Source: Flavobacterium sp. (lineage in GTDB: Bacteria; Bacteroidota; Bacteroidia; Flavobacteriales; Flavobacteriaceae). Taken from it: DNA of 64,000 nucleotides. A model generated the notes under the pieces. That model saw only the letters and a program-made list of their open reading frames with translations, made no database searches and was not told where the DNA came from. Below, in pieces: positions 8,190 to 17,762 of the stretch (its first letter is position 1; every line of letters starts with the position of its first letter). The position numbers and the translations under genes were made by a program. The stretch covers positions 1-64,000 of the forward strand of contig NZ_JAMWYY010000010.1 in assembly GCF_024305175.1 (NCBI RefSeq), read 5' to 3'.

Positions 8190-9659
8190 TTATTTAATCC
8201 CGGTATAGCGCAGGGTTTTATCTATCCACACATTTACCTGATAAACCAGTTTTAACCTGTAGGCTGCAAAAACATTAACAGCAACGGAAAGGCCAGTTTT
8301 ATATATAAGGTCCAGTAAATGAGAACCTGTATCGGGCAGCAGGTAAATACCAATGCCCGACAAAACAAAAACCAATGCCAGCAGCATAAACTTTCTGTCG
8401 AATGGCAGCATACCGAATTTAACCTTTATAAACCAAAGCTTTGCTATATTAAATACAGCCATTGCAATAAGTGAAGCATAGGCAACGCCTGTTATGCCTA
8501 AATCTGTTTTATAGATAAAAAAGAAGTTAAGCCCTACATTAAGGAATATAAGCGACACAATGGTTATCATATTAAACCTGTAATATTTAGAGTAGCTTAT
8601 CATTTCAGTATTAAAGCCTGTAGCTATATTAAGCAGAACGCTAAAGCCAAGAATATAAATTATGGGTATTGTTTCTTTAAGTGCCTCTTTAGCCGGCAAA
8701 AGGCTGAACAAGTCATCTATACCAAGATAGATGCAGCTTAAAAGCACTCCCCCTATAAAAAAAAGCAACCGGGCTGTTTCCCTGTATTTGGTTTTTAAGT
8801 CAGCCATGTTACCTGATGCAATGTAGTCGGATATCAGTGGCGCATATAGCGCGAACAAACCCACCGCAGGCACCTGTAACGTAGCAGCCATAGTAGAGCC
8901 GTTGCCGTAAATACCGTTAGCTTCTTCAGAGATCAGGTTAAAAATAAAGAGCCCGTCTATACGGAAAGCCAGTAGCGAGCCCAGGCTTGCAGCAAATGAA
9001 TACAGGCTGTAATTGTAGTAATCTTTTCGGGACAGGGTTTCAAATAAGGGTTTAAACCTCATCGTAAATCCCGGTTTAAAATATTTATAAATATAAAAGC
9101 CTATTAACAGCAATATCAGTATATAACAGGCCATATAAATTAACAGCGCGGGCGTTTCCTGAAGGTAATTATAAACAAGCAACAGAAACACAACAGGCAG
9201 CACTACTTTCGGGATAATCTTTTCATACAAAGTAGGCAGGGCGAGTTTCTGGATATCCTGCGCCTGCTTGCGGAATAACTCTACAAAAGCAAGCGAGACA
9301 CCTATGGGAAAAGCAATGTAGATATACTTTATATACTCATACCCAAACAACAGGTTGTAAAGAATTATACCACCCAGCACTATTATACTTAATGCCGCTA
9401 TCGATAAAACACTGTAATTAAAAAGGTGCTTCCTCTTTTCTGTTTCAAGCAGTGGGTAAAAGCGGATAAGTGCATGAGATGCTCCTAAAACCATTATTGG
9501 GTAAAGCAGCTGCACAATGGTGTCTATAAATTTTATAGTGCCAGAAAATGCAAAATCAAGTGGATAGATGAACAATGCCGATATGATACCAATTGCAGTA
9601 CCGGCATAATTGATTATGGTAAAAAATAATGCCTGCTTATGTAAATTTGAGCTTTTCAA
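8190..9659 (-). CDS. Oligosaccharide flippase family protein (MATE/Wzx-like)
   Basis: About 489 residues with roughly 12-14 hydrophobic helices spread over the whole length and few charged loops, the profile of polysaccharide-biosynthesis flippases that move lipid-linked sugars across the inner membrane. No ATG exists near the N-terminus. Possible starts are TTG at 9680 or TTG at 9659; I prefer 9659 because a -7 box at 9682-9689 would put the transcript start between the two. The opening residues after 9659 are a short basic helix followed by the first transmembrane segment. It is divergent from a methyltransferase and glycosyltransferase pair, consistent with an envelope-glycan role. Confidence 0.8.
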   Translation of the reverse strand: MKSSNLHKQALFFTIINYAGTAIGIISALFIYPLDFAFSGTIKFIDTIVQLLYPIMVLGASHALIRFYPLLETEKRKHLFNYSVLSIAALSIIVLGGIILYNLLFGYEYIKYIYIAFPIGVSLAFVELFRKQAQDIQKLALPTLYEKIIPKVVLPVVFLLLVYNYLQETPALLIYMACYILILLLIGFYIYKYFKPGFTMRFKPLFETLSRKDYYNYSLYSFAASLGSLLAFRIDGLFIFNLISEEANGIYGNGSTMAATLQVPAVGLFALYAPLISDYIASGNMADLKTKYRETARLLFFIGGVLLSCIYLGIDDLFSLLPAKEALKETIPIIYILGFSVLLNIATGFNTEMISYSKYYRFNMITIVSLIFLNVGLNFFFIYKTDLGITGVAYASLIAMAVFNIAKLWFIKVKFGMLPFDRKFMLLALVFVLSGIGIYLLPDTGSHLLDLIYKTGLSVAVNVFAAYRLKLVYQVNVWIDKTLRYTGIK

Positions 9660-9681
9660 GTTAAAATTATATTGCAGCAAA

Positions 9682-9689
9682 CAAAGATA
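9682..9689 (-). promoter_or_regulatory. Candidate flippase promoter, -7 box
   Basis: On the minus strand the sequence is TATCTTTG, an exact TAnnTTTG match. It lies 22-30 bases upstream of the TTG at 9659 and only two bases from the TTG at 9680, which favours the downstream start. Confidence 0.5.
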
Positions 9690-9696
9690 GGCTGAA

Positions 9697-9729
9697 TTGT
9701 AACTGTAAATATACTTTTATTTATTTTTG
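9697..9729 (+). promoter_or_regulatory. Candidate promoter of the methyltransferase-glycosyltransferase pair
   Basis: TTG at 9697-9699, a 22-base spacer, then TATTTTTG at 9722-9729 matching TAnnTTTG. The ATG follows 19 bases later. The spacer is slightly longer than usual. Confidence 0.45.
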
Positions 9730-9748
9730 AGGTCATAAAAGCAATTGC

Positions 9749-10270
9749 ATGTACGAAAACACATTTCCACATAAAAGATATAAACATACGCTGGATTTTT
9801 TGCAGAAGCATATCTCAAAAAATGAACAAATCCTTGATTTAGGCATTACGAATCCTTTCTCTGAGATAATGAAGAAAGAAGGTTATAATGTAACAAATAC
9901 TACAGGCGAAGACCTTGATTTTGACCAGTCAGCACTCATAAATAACAATTATACTGTTTTTACAGCGTTTGAAATTTTTGAGCACCTTCTTAACCCATTT
10001 ACAGTGTTGCAGCACATAAAAAGCGATAAACTGATTATTTCTGTACCATTGCGACTGTGGTTCAGCCCGGCATACCGAAGTAAAACCGACATGTGGGACA
10101 GGCATTACCATGAATTTGAAGACTGGCAGCTGGACTGGCTTTTAGAGAAAACAGGGTGGGTAATTAAGGACAGGCACAAATGGACCAACCCTTCCGGTAA
10201 GATTGGCATAAGGCCATTGTTGCGAAAAATTACGCCCAGGTATTATATTATATATGCAGAGAGGAAATAA
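9749..10270 (+). CDS. Class I SAM-dependent methyltransferase
   Basis: A 173-residue protein with a compact Rossmann methyltransferase pattern: motif I is I-L-D-L-G at residues ~28-32, an acidic residue follows the next strand (G-E-D-L-D-F-D), and F-E-I-F-E-H-L-x-N-P resembles the post-motif II region of Methyltransf_23-type enzymes. The usual G-x-G of motif I is replaced by G-I-T-N, so the SAM site is somewhat divergent. The substrate is unknown. It precedes a glycosyltransferase by three bases and probably shares its transcript, suggesting modification of a glycan or lipid. Confidence 0.75.
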   Translation: MYENTFPHKRYKHTLDFLQKHISKNEQILDLGITNPFSEIMKKEGYNVTNTTGEDLDFDQSALINNNYTVFTAFEIFEHLLNPFTVLQHIKSDKLIISVPLRLWFSPAYRSKTDMWDRHYHEFEDWQLDWLLEKTGWVIKDRHKWTNPSGKIGIRPLLRKITPRYYIIYAERK

Positions 10271-10273
10271 CAG

Positions 10274-11122
10274 ATGAGATATTATGTTGTCATACCCGCC
10301 TATAATGAAGCATCCTGTATCGGCAAAATGCTCGATTCGCTTGCAGGGCAAACAGTTTTGCCGGCAAAGGCAATTGTGGTAAATGACAATTCTGCCGACA
10401 GCACCGCTGATATTGTTACCAAGTATGCGAACGATTACGCCTGGCTTAGTTTAGTGAACAAACAATCAGAAGCGGCACACATGCCAGGCAGCAAAGTGAT
10501 TAATGCATTTAATGCAGGCTATGAGCAGCTTGATGAAGACTATGATATAATAGTTAAACTGGATGCCGACCTAATTCTTCCCTTTGATTATTTTGAAGTT
10601 GTAATCAATACCTTTAAAAAGGATGTGAAAGTGGGTATGGCTGGTGGTTTTGCCTATGTAGAAAAAAATGGTGAATGGATTTTAGAAAGCCTTACTGATG
10701 CCGACCATATAAGGGGCGCTTTTAAAGCCTACCGCAAAGCATGTTTCCTTCAAATAGGCAAACTTAAACCCGCAATGGGTTGGGACACTGTTGATGAACT
10801 TCTTGCCAAATATTACGGATGGAAGGTAGTTACGTTAAAACAACTTAAAGTAAAGCACTTAAAGCCTACGGGTGCCAGCTATACTAAAGCAGCGCGCCAC
10901 AAGCAGGGAGAAGCTTTTTACACCCTTGGTTATAGCCTTACAATTACGGCTATAGCAGGGGCTAAACTCGCAATGCGCAAAAAGAAGCCTTTACTGTTTA
11001 TAGATTACATTAACGGCTATCTTAAAGCAAGCCGCGAGCATAAGCCTATGCTTGTTACACCAAAGCAGGCTGCGTTTGTAAAACAGTACCGCTGGAAGAA
11101 GATAAAACAGAAGCTCTTTTAA
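10274..11122 (+). CDS. Family 2 glycosyltransferase
   Basis: A 282-residue GT-A fold protein. The start V-V-I-P-A-Y-N-E is the classic GT2 nucleotide-sugar strand, V-V-N-D-N-S-x-D-x-T follows, and the metal-binding DxD is D97-A-D99 in K-L-D-A-D-L. A later G-W-D-T-V-D-E may be the catalytic-base region (the ED motif is altered). No strong membrane helices, so it is probably cytoplasmic, using UDP- or GDP-sugars on an envelope precursor. Directly downstream of the methyltransferase. Acceptor unknown. Confidence 0.9.
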   Translation: MRYYVVIPAYNEASCIGKMLDSLAGQTVLPAKAIVVNDNSADSTADIVTKYANDYAWLSLVNKQSEAAHMPGSKVINAFNAGYEQLDEDYDIIVKLDADLILPFDYFEVVINTFKKDVKVGMAGGFAYVEKNGEWILESLTDADHIRGAFKAYRKACFLQIGKLKPAMGWDTVDELLAKYYGWKVVTLKQLKVKHLKPTGASYTKAARHKQGEAFYTLGYSLTITAIAGAKLAMRKKKPLLFIDYINGYLKASREHKPMLVTPKQAAFVKQYRWKKIKQKLF

Positions 11123-11202
11123 TAAGGAAAGTATTAAAAAACTATTAACTACTATCAATAAGTGAGTACAATTCGGTACTTTAGCCGATATTTTTACCAT
11201 AA

Positions 11203-11943
11203 ATGATTAAAGCTTTACACCAGATTGGGCGCTATTTCCTGATGATAGGAGATATATTTTATAAACCTGTAAAATGGAAGGTTATGAAGCCATTGATTTT
11301 TAAGGAAATCGATGACCTCATCATAGGTTCTTTAGGAATTGTAGCGTTCATATCATTCTTTATAGGTGGGGTGGTTGCCATACAAACGGCACTTAACCTT
11401 ACCAATCCGCTAATACCAAAATCCCTTATTGCATTTGCAACAAGGCAATCGGTAATATTAGAGTTCTCCCCTACTTTTATTTCAATAATCATGGCAGGGC
11501 GTGCAGGTTCTTACATTACATCAAGTATCGGGACCATGCGGGTAACAGAGCAGATAGATGCGCTGGAGGTTATGGGGGTTAATGCACTTAATTATTTAGT
11601 ATTCCCTAAAATTGTTGCCTTTATACTTTACCCGTTTGTAATCTCAGTTTCGATGTTCCTTGGTGTACTTGGCGGTATGATGGCCGGCGTGTATGGGGGC
11701 TTTATAGGGATGGAAGAGTTTGTACAGGGTATACGTACCGATTTCATACCTTTTCATGTATTCTACGCCTTTTTAAAAACGTTTGTATTTGGTTTCCTGT
11801 TGGCAACCATACCTTCTTTCCACGGTTTTTATATGAAGGGCGGCGCGCTGGAGGTTGGTAAGGCAAGTACCACATCTTTTGTATGGACCAGCGTTGTAAT
11901 AATCCTGGTTAACTATATAATTACACAATTACTGTTAAGCTAA
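11203..11943 (+). CDS. mlaE: MlaE-type ABC transporter permease (lipid trafficking)
   Basis: A 246-residue inner-membrane permease with five or six helices and the MlaE/YrbE signature region: E-F-S-P-x-x-x-x-I-I-M-A-G-R-A-G-S at residues ~86-101, then T-E-Q-I-D-A-L-E-V-M-G-V (~108-119). MlaE pairs with the ATPase MlaF to move phospholipids between the membranes of the envelope. Its TAA overlaps the ATG of the ATPase gene by one base, so the two are coupled. The MlaD substrate-binding subunit is not encoded next to them in this window. Confidence 0.92.
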   Translation: MIKALHQIGRYFLMIGDIFYKPVKWKVMKPLIFKEIDDLIIGSLGIVAFISFFIGGVVAIQTALNLTNPLIPKSLIAFATRQSVILEFSPTFISIIMAGRAGSYITSSIGTMRVTEQIDALEVMGVNALNYLVFPKIVAFILYPFVISVSMFLGVLGGMMAGVYGGFIGMEEFVQGIRTDFIPFHVFYAFLKTFVFGFLLATIPSFHGFYMKGGALEVGKASTTSFVWTSVVIILVNYIITQLLLS

Positions 11944-12725
11944 TGATAGAGGTTAATAACATAGAGAAGTCTTTTGGAGATACCCATGTATTAAAGGGTA
12001 TATCTACAGTATTTGACACAGGCAAAACAAATCTTATTATAGGACGAAGCGGCTCTGGTAAAACCGTAATGCTTAAAACACTTTTGGGCATCCATACTCC
12101 TGAAAAGGGAACTATATCTTTTGACGGGAGGATATATTCTGACATGACCCCGGATGAAAAAAGAACCTTGCGTACCGAAATAGGGATGGTTTTTCAGGGT
12201 AGCGCACTGTTTGACTCTTTAACGGTTGAAGACAATGTGGGCTTCCCCCTAAAAATGTTTACCAGTAAACGAAGCCGAGAAATAAGGGAGAGGGTTAATG
12301 TGGTTTTAGACCGTGTTAACCTTAAAGATGCAAACAAGAAATATCCGGCAGAATTATCGGGCGGTATGCAAAAGCGTGTGGCAATTGCCAGGGCCATTGT
12401 AAACAACCCCAAATACCTTTTTTGTGATGAGCCTAACTCAGGGCTGGATCCTGAAACATCTATAGTTATAGATGAACTGATACAGGAAATTACAAAAGAG
12501 TATGAGATAACTACCGTTATAAACACCCACGACATGAACTCTGTATTACAGATTGGGGAGAAAATTGTTTTCCTTAAAAACGGTATTAAGGAGTGGGAAG
12601 GCACAAACGAGCAGATACTGGAAACACGCAACAAATCTATTGTGGAATTTGTTTACTCATCTGACCTGTTTAAAAAAGTAAGGGAAAGCCTCCTCGCCGA
12701 AGAAAACGAGGAGGACAATAAATAA
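11943..12725 (+). CDS. mlaF: MlaF-type ABC transporter ATP-binding protein
   Basis: A 260-residue ABC ATPase. Walker A is G34-R-S-G-S-G-K-T41, the signature is L-S-G-G-M-Q at residues 138-143, Walker B ends in D162-E163 (C-D-E-P-N-S-G-L-D-P), and the switch histidine is H196 in N-T-H-D-M. The G-G-M-x-K-R-V-A-x-A-R-A form of the signature helix is typical of Mla/Ttg2 ATPases. It energises the adjacent MlaE permease from the cytoplasmic face. It ends nine bases before the convergent T9SS substrate gene, with no clear terminator between. Confidence 0.92.
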   Translation: MIEVNNIEKSFGDTHVLKGISTVFDTGKTNLIIGRSGSGKTVMLKTLLGIHTPEKGTISFDGRIYSDMTPDEKRTLRTEIGMVFQGSALFDSLTVEDNVGFPLKMFTSKRSREIRERVNVVLDRVNLKDANKKYPAELSGGMQKRVAIARAIVNNPKYLFCDEPNSGLDPETSIVIDELIQEITKEYEITTVINTHDMNSVLQIGEKIVFLKNGIKEWEGTNEQILETRNKSIVEFVYSSDLFKKVRESLLAEENEEDNK

Positions 12726-12734
12726 TAAACCTTA

Positions 12735-15700
12735 TTAGTTTACCTGCCTTTGCAGGTATACCCAACCCGTCATTCTTTTACCTTCGGCTAAAGTAAGCAC
12801 GTAAAAGTAAGTACCGGCAGGCAATTCACCTTTATCGCTCTGGCCATACCATTCGTTTACATAGTTTTGTTTTTCATAAACCTGTAAGCCGTAACGGTTA
12901 AATATCTGTATATCTTTTACATTAAGGTTAGAAAGGTCAAAATTCTGATTAAATTCATCGTCGTTTGGCGATATACCCCTCGGAATCATACAACCTGTGT
13001 TTTCTACCAAAGCAGTAGCCGTTACGCTGCAACCATCAGTATTAGTTATGGTAATCATATATTCGCCTGTGGACAAGTCTGTAATTACGGCTTCTTCACC
13101 TACATAATAATAACCGTCCGGGCCTGTCCATACATAATCTAAATCAGGTATTTCATCAGCATTCGCTACCGAGAGTGTATATTCAAAATCAACACAACCC
13201 TGCTCTAACACAATATCAAAACCGGTCGTGCCGGGCACTACCTCAAGCTGTTTTGTGGTTTCGCAACCGTTATTATTCACAGTTACTTTATAAGTACCTG
13301 TTTCAAATACTTCTATATCACCATCAGTAACATCCGCCAGTAGTTCATCGTTACGATACCACGCATACCCAGCAGCATTTGCATTAAAGTTTTCGGGGTT
13401 AACCGATAGCGTGGTGCTTTGCCCCTCGCATAGTGCGGTTTGCCCATCTATAGTAAAATCAGGCAGTGCGTTAACTGTAACGGCAACGCTTGATGCATCA
13501 GACGTACATCCGTTTGCAGTAGCTGTAACGGTATATGTGCCCGAGGCTGCGACTCCGGCGCCTGTAATAAGCGGACTCGCCCCTGTTGCGGTAAAGCCAT
13601 CCGGCCCGTTCCACTGATAAGTTACACCAGGTTCTTCAGTTAATGATAGCTGTACATTTTCTCCTTCGCAAACATCGTTTACTGCTGCCACTACAGGAGG
13701 TTGCGGAGCATCATTCAGTGTTATTGTTACAACTGCATCATCAGTAAGTCCGCAAAGCCCGTTAATCGTATAGCGGAAACTATAGGTTCCGGCAGTTATG
13801 CCACTTGTATCAAAATTACTTCCTGTTAGGGCGCCTGTTAAATCAGTATCTTCCCATGTACCACCTGTATCATTCCCAACAAGATATGCCGTAAGGTTAA
13901 GGCTGCTGCCATCATTACATAGCACAACAGCGTTATCTTCGCCTGCATTAGGCAATGCGTTAGGTTGCAGTTCATATTCTAAAACTGTATTCATACACGA
14001 GGCAGGGTTAGCTGCGGTTAGCCTTACGAAATAAGTCCCTGAATCTGTATCAGAGTCAAAAGCAGGGAATGTAAGGCTGTTTGTTGTGCTTAGTATAGTA
14101 TTAGGGTCAGATTCAGCATACCATTCGTAAGTAAGGAATGAGAATGGCTGAACAGCAAGAAAGCTCTCCTCGCCTTCACAAAAGCCTGTAGCCTGTATTT
14201 CTAAAGGCTCAGTTGCATTAATATTAAACTGGGCATTTAATATGTTACTGCACGCATCAGTAACCTGAAAGTTATAGTATGCAGGCTCGAGAGATGAAAA
14301 TATGTTTGAATCGCCATTGTCTATAAGGAAAGGTTCACCGTCTTTTGTGGTTATTTTGTATGCAAATGGCGGCACACCTTCTACCTCAACGGCGACTTCA
14401 GTTAAACCGTCAGCACACGGAAAGCTGTATACTTCTGTAATAACAGGCCCCCCGGTAAAGCTAAATTCATGCAATATTTCAGTACACAGGTTATTAGATG
14501 TAGAGCCATTACTGTATGTGTAGAATGCCTTTACAATCCTGAAGTCGCCTATTGCCGAATAAAACGTAGAGTTATCATTAATATTAATATAGATAGAGTT
14601 AGAATTTAGCGGCAGCCCTGATGTATAAGGTGTACCAGTATAAGGGTGCCCCCATGTACCGCTAACCTCATCATAACGCTGCAACCAGAATGACTGTACA
14701 TAGTTACCGTTGCTAAAATGGTCTAAATCTATCTGGAAAGAGCCGCAGTAAGGTATTACGTCAATCTCATTAACTGTTTTTGCATAGCCGGTTACCGTAA
14801 CATCTCTTACCCTTACAAAATCACATTCATCTACAGTAGTAAACTCATAAAGGCCTTCAGGCAGTGAATTCATGTAGAAATCGCCATTACCGGCAATATT
14901 CCCCGAAACTACAACCGGATAACTATCGCTGAATCCGGCGGGGCCATCTGTAATAGATACTGTTACAAAATCTCCATCGGCATTAAGCCTTATAGAGCCG
15001 AATCCTTCTTCGCAACCCGGGCGCTGCAACAGGCTTATATTGGGGTTACCTCCAAAAACTTCCACTTCTATTTCCTCAGTATAAGTGTCTCCGCACTCAT
15101 CTGTCAATTCAAACGTATAGGTACCTAATGGCAGGGTCATATCCAGTTTACCATCAACAAGCAAATCGGTAACATCATCAGGAAAAGGACCATATTCTAC
15201 AGGGGCATCGGTAATCTCTGCCTCGGTTATATCCCTGCCTGGCAGTTCAATATGCAGAGACCCTGTGTCGCTGCCACATACAGCTTCTACAACTATCTGC
15301 GGTTCTATAATCGGGTCTGTCACTTCAAAAGTTTCAGTATAGGTACGCCCGCAGGAATCAGTAATAGAAACAGTATAATTGCCTATTGGCACAGCATTAC
15401 CGGGAGCACCATATTCTGCCTCTCCGTCAAAGGTTGGATGTGAGGCATTATAATCCGCAGGGTTAAAGCCAGGCACAGGTACCGCATCAAAACTTATTGT
15501 TACAGGCCCTACATAGTTAAGCGGGTTTATTTTAAAACTTCTCTCGTCACATCCTTCATAATTAAACTCTACATTATAATCAAGCGATTGATTAACTATA
15601 ATATCGTTTCTGTTCCATACATTTCCACAAGCATCGGTAACCTTCAGGTCATACTCATACTGTTGCCCGTGATAAAACGGAATTGTTTGAAAAACATCAT

Positions 15701-16490
15701 TTATATCTGTTAAAGAGCCTATAGGGATGTTTTGTGTAATTACGGTAGGAGTACCGCCACCGGGAGGGAATACTGTGTATTGAAAGGTAAGTGGCCAGAA
15801 TATATTTGCACCTCCGGAACCTAATGCATACGGTGTGTAAGCAATAATTAAATTACAGCCGGGTAATTCGTTACCATATATACCGGGCTCTAATATGTTC
15901 ACGTTTGTAGTATCCTGTACTAACTGTACTGTTACAACCACAGCCTCTCCACAATTGTCATATACCCTTACACCATATATACCTACAGGCAGGTTATTAA
16001 ATATATTTGATGCCTGTTGGGGAACAGTAACAGGACCCGTTAGTATTTCGTAAGAAACAGCAGTACCCGATGTTACGTTTACTGTTATCTGTCCATCATT
16101 ACCACAACGTACCTTTGCAGGTGTAAGCGTATATACAAGCGGCTGAACCTGATTGGCAATCGTTGCGTTTGCAGATGCGGTATTAGAACTTGCCCCTAAA
16201 GACTGGGTTGCCACTACAAGATAATTTCCGGCAGCAAGCCCTGTAACTGTAGGTGATGTAACAACCGTTATGGGCGTAGTAGTGTTAGGCAGCAGGTAAA
16301 TGGAATAATCTATTGATGCTGCGGGATTGGTACCCGAAACTGTAAAAGCCAAAGCACCGTTGCCAAGGCAGGTTTGCGGTGTAGGTGTTACAGTTAAGGT
16401 AAAATCGGGCAGTTGTGCGTAGCTAAAAATACTAAATAACAGCAAGCCTATAAGTGGCAGTACTTTTTTAATTGGCAGGTTGGTAATCAT
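12735..16490 (-). CDS. Large secreted protein with T9SS type B (gliding-associated) C-terminal sorting domain
   Basis: A 1251-residue protein with a signal peptide (residues ~1-25, ending S-Y-A-Q). The long middle is Thr/Val/Gly-rich and beta-predicted, with many repeats built around paired Cys and G-x-Y-x-x-x-V-T-D/T-x-x-C-G, as in SprB-like and PKD/Ig-like surface proteins. The last ~80 residues form the type B sorting domain: I-S-P-N-D-D-E-F-N, I-Q-I-F-N-R-Y-G, and a G-x-x-x-P-A-G-T-Y-F-Y end. It should be exported by the T9SS whose porU/porV/gldJ genes lie 7 kb away and attached to or released from the cell surface as an adhesin-like protein. The binding target is unknown. Confidence 0.88.
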   Translation of the reverse strand: MITNLPIKKVLPLIGLLLFSIFSYAQLPDFTLTVTPTPQTCLGNGALAFTVSGTNPAASIDYSIYLLPNTTTPITVVTSPTVTGLAAGNYLVVATQSLGASSNTASANATIANQVQPLVYTLTPAKVRCGNDGQITVNVTSGTAVSYEILTGPVTVPQQASNIFNNLPVGIYGVRVYDNCGEAVVVTVQLVQDTTNVNILEPGIYGNELPGCNLIIAYTPYALGSGGANIFWPLTFQYTVFPPGGGTPTVITQNIPIGSLTDINDVFQTIPFYHGQQYEYDLKVTDACGNVWNRNDIIVNQSLDYNVEFNYEGCDERSFKINPLNYVGPVTISFDAVPVPGFNPADYNASHPTFDGEAEYGAPGNAVPIGNYTVSITDSCGRTYTETFEVTDPIIEPQIVVEAVCGSDTGSLHIELPGRDITEAEITDAPVEYGPFPDDVTDLLVDGKLDMTLPLGTYTFELTDECGDTYTEEIEVEVFGGNPNISLLQRPGCEEGFGSIRLNADGDFVTVSITDGPAGFSDSYPVVVSGNIAGNGDFYMNSLPEGLYEFTTVDECDFVRVRDVTVTGYAKTVNEIDVIPYCGSFQIDLDHFSNGNYVQSFWLQRYDEVSGTWGHPYTGTPYTSGLPLNSNSIYININDNSTFYSAIGDFRIVKAFYTYSNGSTSNNLCTEILHEFSFTGGPVITEVYSFPCADGLTEVAVEVEGVPPFAYKITTKDGEPFLIDNGDSNIFSSLEPAYYNFQVTDACSNILNAQFNINATEPLEIQATGFCEGEESFLAVQPFSFLTYEWYAESDPNTILSTTNSLTFPAFDSDTDSGTYFVRLTAANPASCMNTVLEYELQPNALPNAGEDNAVVLCNDGSSLNLTAYLVGNDTGGTWEDTDLTGALTGSNFDTSGITAGTYSFRYTINGLCGLTDDAVVTITLNDAPQPPVVAAVNDVCEGENVQLSLTEEPGVTYQWNGPDGFTATGASPLITGAGVAASGTYTVTATANGCTSDASSVAVTVNALPDFTIDGQTALCEGQSTTLSVNPENFNANAAGYAWYRNDELLADVTDGDIEVFETGTYKVTVNNNGCETTKQLEVVPGTTGFDIVLEQGCVDFEYTLSVANADEIPDLDYVWTGPDGYYYVGEEAVITDLSTGEYMITITNTDGCSVTATALVENTGCMIPRGISPNDDEFNQNFDLSNLNVKDIQIFNRYGLQVYEKQNYVNEWYGQSDKGELPAGTYFYVLTLAEGKRMTGWVYLQRQVN

Positions 16491-16617
16491 GTAGTATGAG
16501 TTTTGTTTTCTTTTAAAAGATGTGTGCTAAATATACAGCATTCCGTTACCGTAATTTTAACATAACATTCTAAAAGTATAAAACCCTACCTTATGATTTT
16601 ATTTTTTTCAGAAATAT

Positions 16618-17679
16618 TTACTGCCTGGTTACAATTTCTGCAAATTTTTTAATTTCCTGCTCTTTCTCTTTAGGATAAATAAGCAGTATATTTTCTTTAT
16701 CTACTACAATATAATTATTAAGCCCGTCAACAACCACAATCTTTTCTTTATCTGTACGGATAATGTTATTTGTAGCATTTTCTATATATATATGCGCATT
16801 AACAACTGTATTATTATACACATCTTTATTAAGCTTGTCGTGCAGCGAACCCCATGTACCTAAATCATTCCAGTCAAAAGTGGCAGGAAGCACATATACG
16901 TTATCGGCATTTTCCATAACTGCATAGTCTATAGATATGTTTGCCGATTTTATATAATTTTCATGAATAAAATCTTTCTCCCCCGGCAGGTTATAATGAT
17001 CGTAACCGTAATCGAAAAGTGTGTACATTACCGGCTGAAATTTTTCAAATGCAGCGGTTATCGATTTTATGCTCCATATAAAAATTCCTGCATTCCATAA
17101 AAAGTTACCGCTTTGCAAAAAAGTCTTTGCTGTTTCATAGTCCGGCTTTTCCCTGAAATGCGATACTTTTTTCACAACCTCAGTATCAGCTTTATTATAT
17201 TCTATATAACCATAACCTGTGTTGGGAAAGGTAGGCTGTATGCCAAGTGTCATCAGTACATCCTGCCTTTCGGCGAACTCAAAAGCCTGTTGCAGGTCGC
17301 TGGTAAAGGCATCTTCATCCTCTATCCAGTGGTCGCTGGGCGCAACAACCATTACTGCATCAGGATTCATTTTTTTAATCTTTAAAGAAGCATATAATAT
17401 ACAGGGGGCAGTATTGCGCATAGCAGGCTCCAGCACTACCTGTTCCTGCTTTACCTGCGGCAGTTGCTGCAGCACAAGGTCATTATAAAGCTCATTGGTA
17501 AGTATCAGTATATTTTCCTGCGGTATTAATTTAGAAAGCCTACCAAAAGTTTTCTGGATAAGGGTTTCGCCCGTGCCAAGCATATCATGAAATTGTTTGG
17601 GAAACTGTGCGGTGCTTACAGGCCAAAAGCGTGAGCCTACCCCACCGGCCATTAATACAGCATAATAGTTGTTATTCAT
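16618..17679 (-). CDS. manC: Mannose-1-phosphate guanylyltransferase
   Basis: A 353-residue single-domain nucleotidyltransferase. The start is the GTP-binding loop A-G-G-V-G-S-R-F-W-P-V-S with F-P-K-Q-F just after, then A-P-S-D-H-W (metal-binding region), G-Y-G-Y-I-E-Y and F-x-E-K-P-D (substrate lysine motif), N-A-G-I-F-I-W, and D-W-N-D-L-G-T-W. It makes GDP-mannose from mannose-1-phosphate and GTP in the cytoplasm, feeding envelope polysaccharide or glycoprotein synthesis. It lacks the C-terminal isomerase domain of bifunctional AlgA/ManC, which is normal for this size class. No other GDP-sugar genes adjoin it. Confidence 0.92.
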   Translation of the reverse strand: MNNNYYAVLMAGGVGSRFWPVSTAQFPKQFHDMLGTGETLIQKTFGRLSKLIPQENILILTNELYNDLVLQQLPQVKQEQVVLEPAMRNTAPCILYASLKIKKMNPDAVMVVAPSDHWIEDEDAFTSDLQQAFEFAERQDVLMTLGIQPTFPNTGYGYIEYNKADTEVVKKVSHFREKPDYETAKTFLQSGNFLWNAGIFIWSIKSITAAFEKFQPVMYTLFDYGYDHYNLPGEKDFIHENYIKSANISIDYAVMENADNVYVLPATFDWNDLGTWGSLHDKLNKDVYNNTVVNAHIYIENATNNIIRTDKEKIVVVDGLNNYIVVDKENILLIYPKEKEQEIKKFAEIVTRQ

Positions 17680-17762
17680 CTTACTGATTATCTTTAATCT
17701 GTTAGTAAAGGTTTTGATATTTCCTTTCAGTTCAAAGCGGTTTATTCTTTATTTAACACAAG

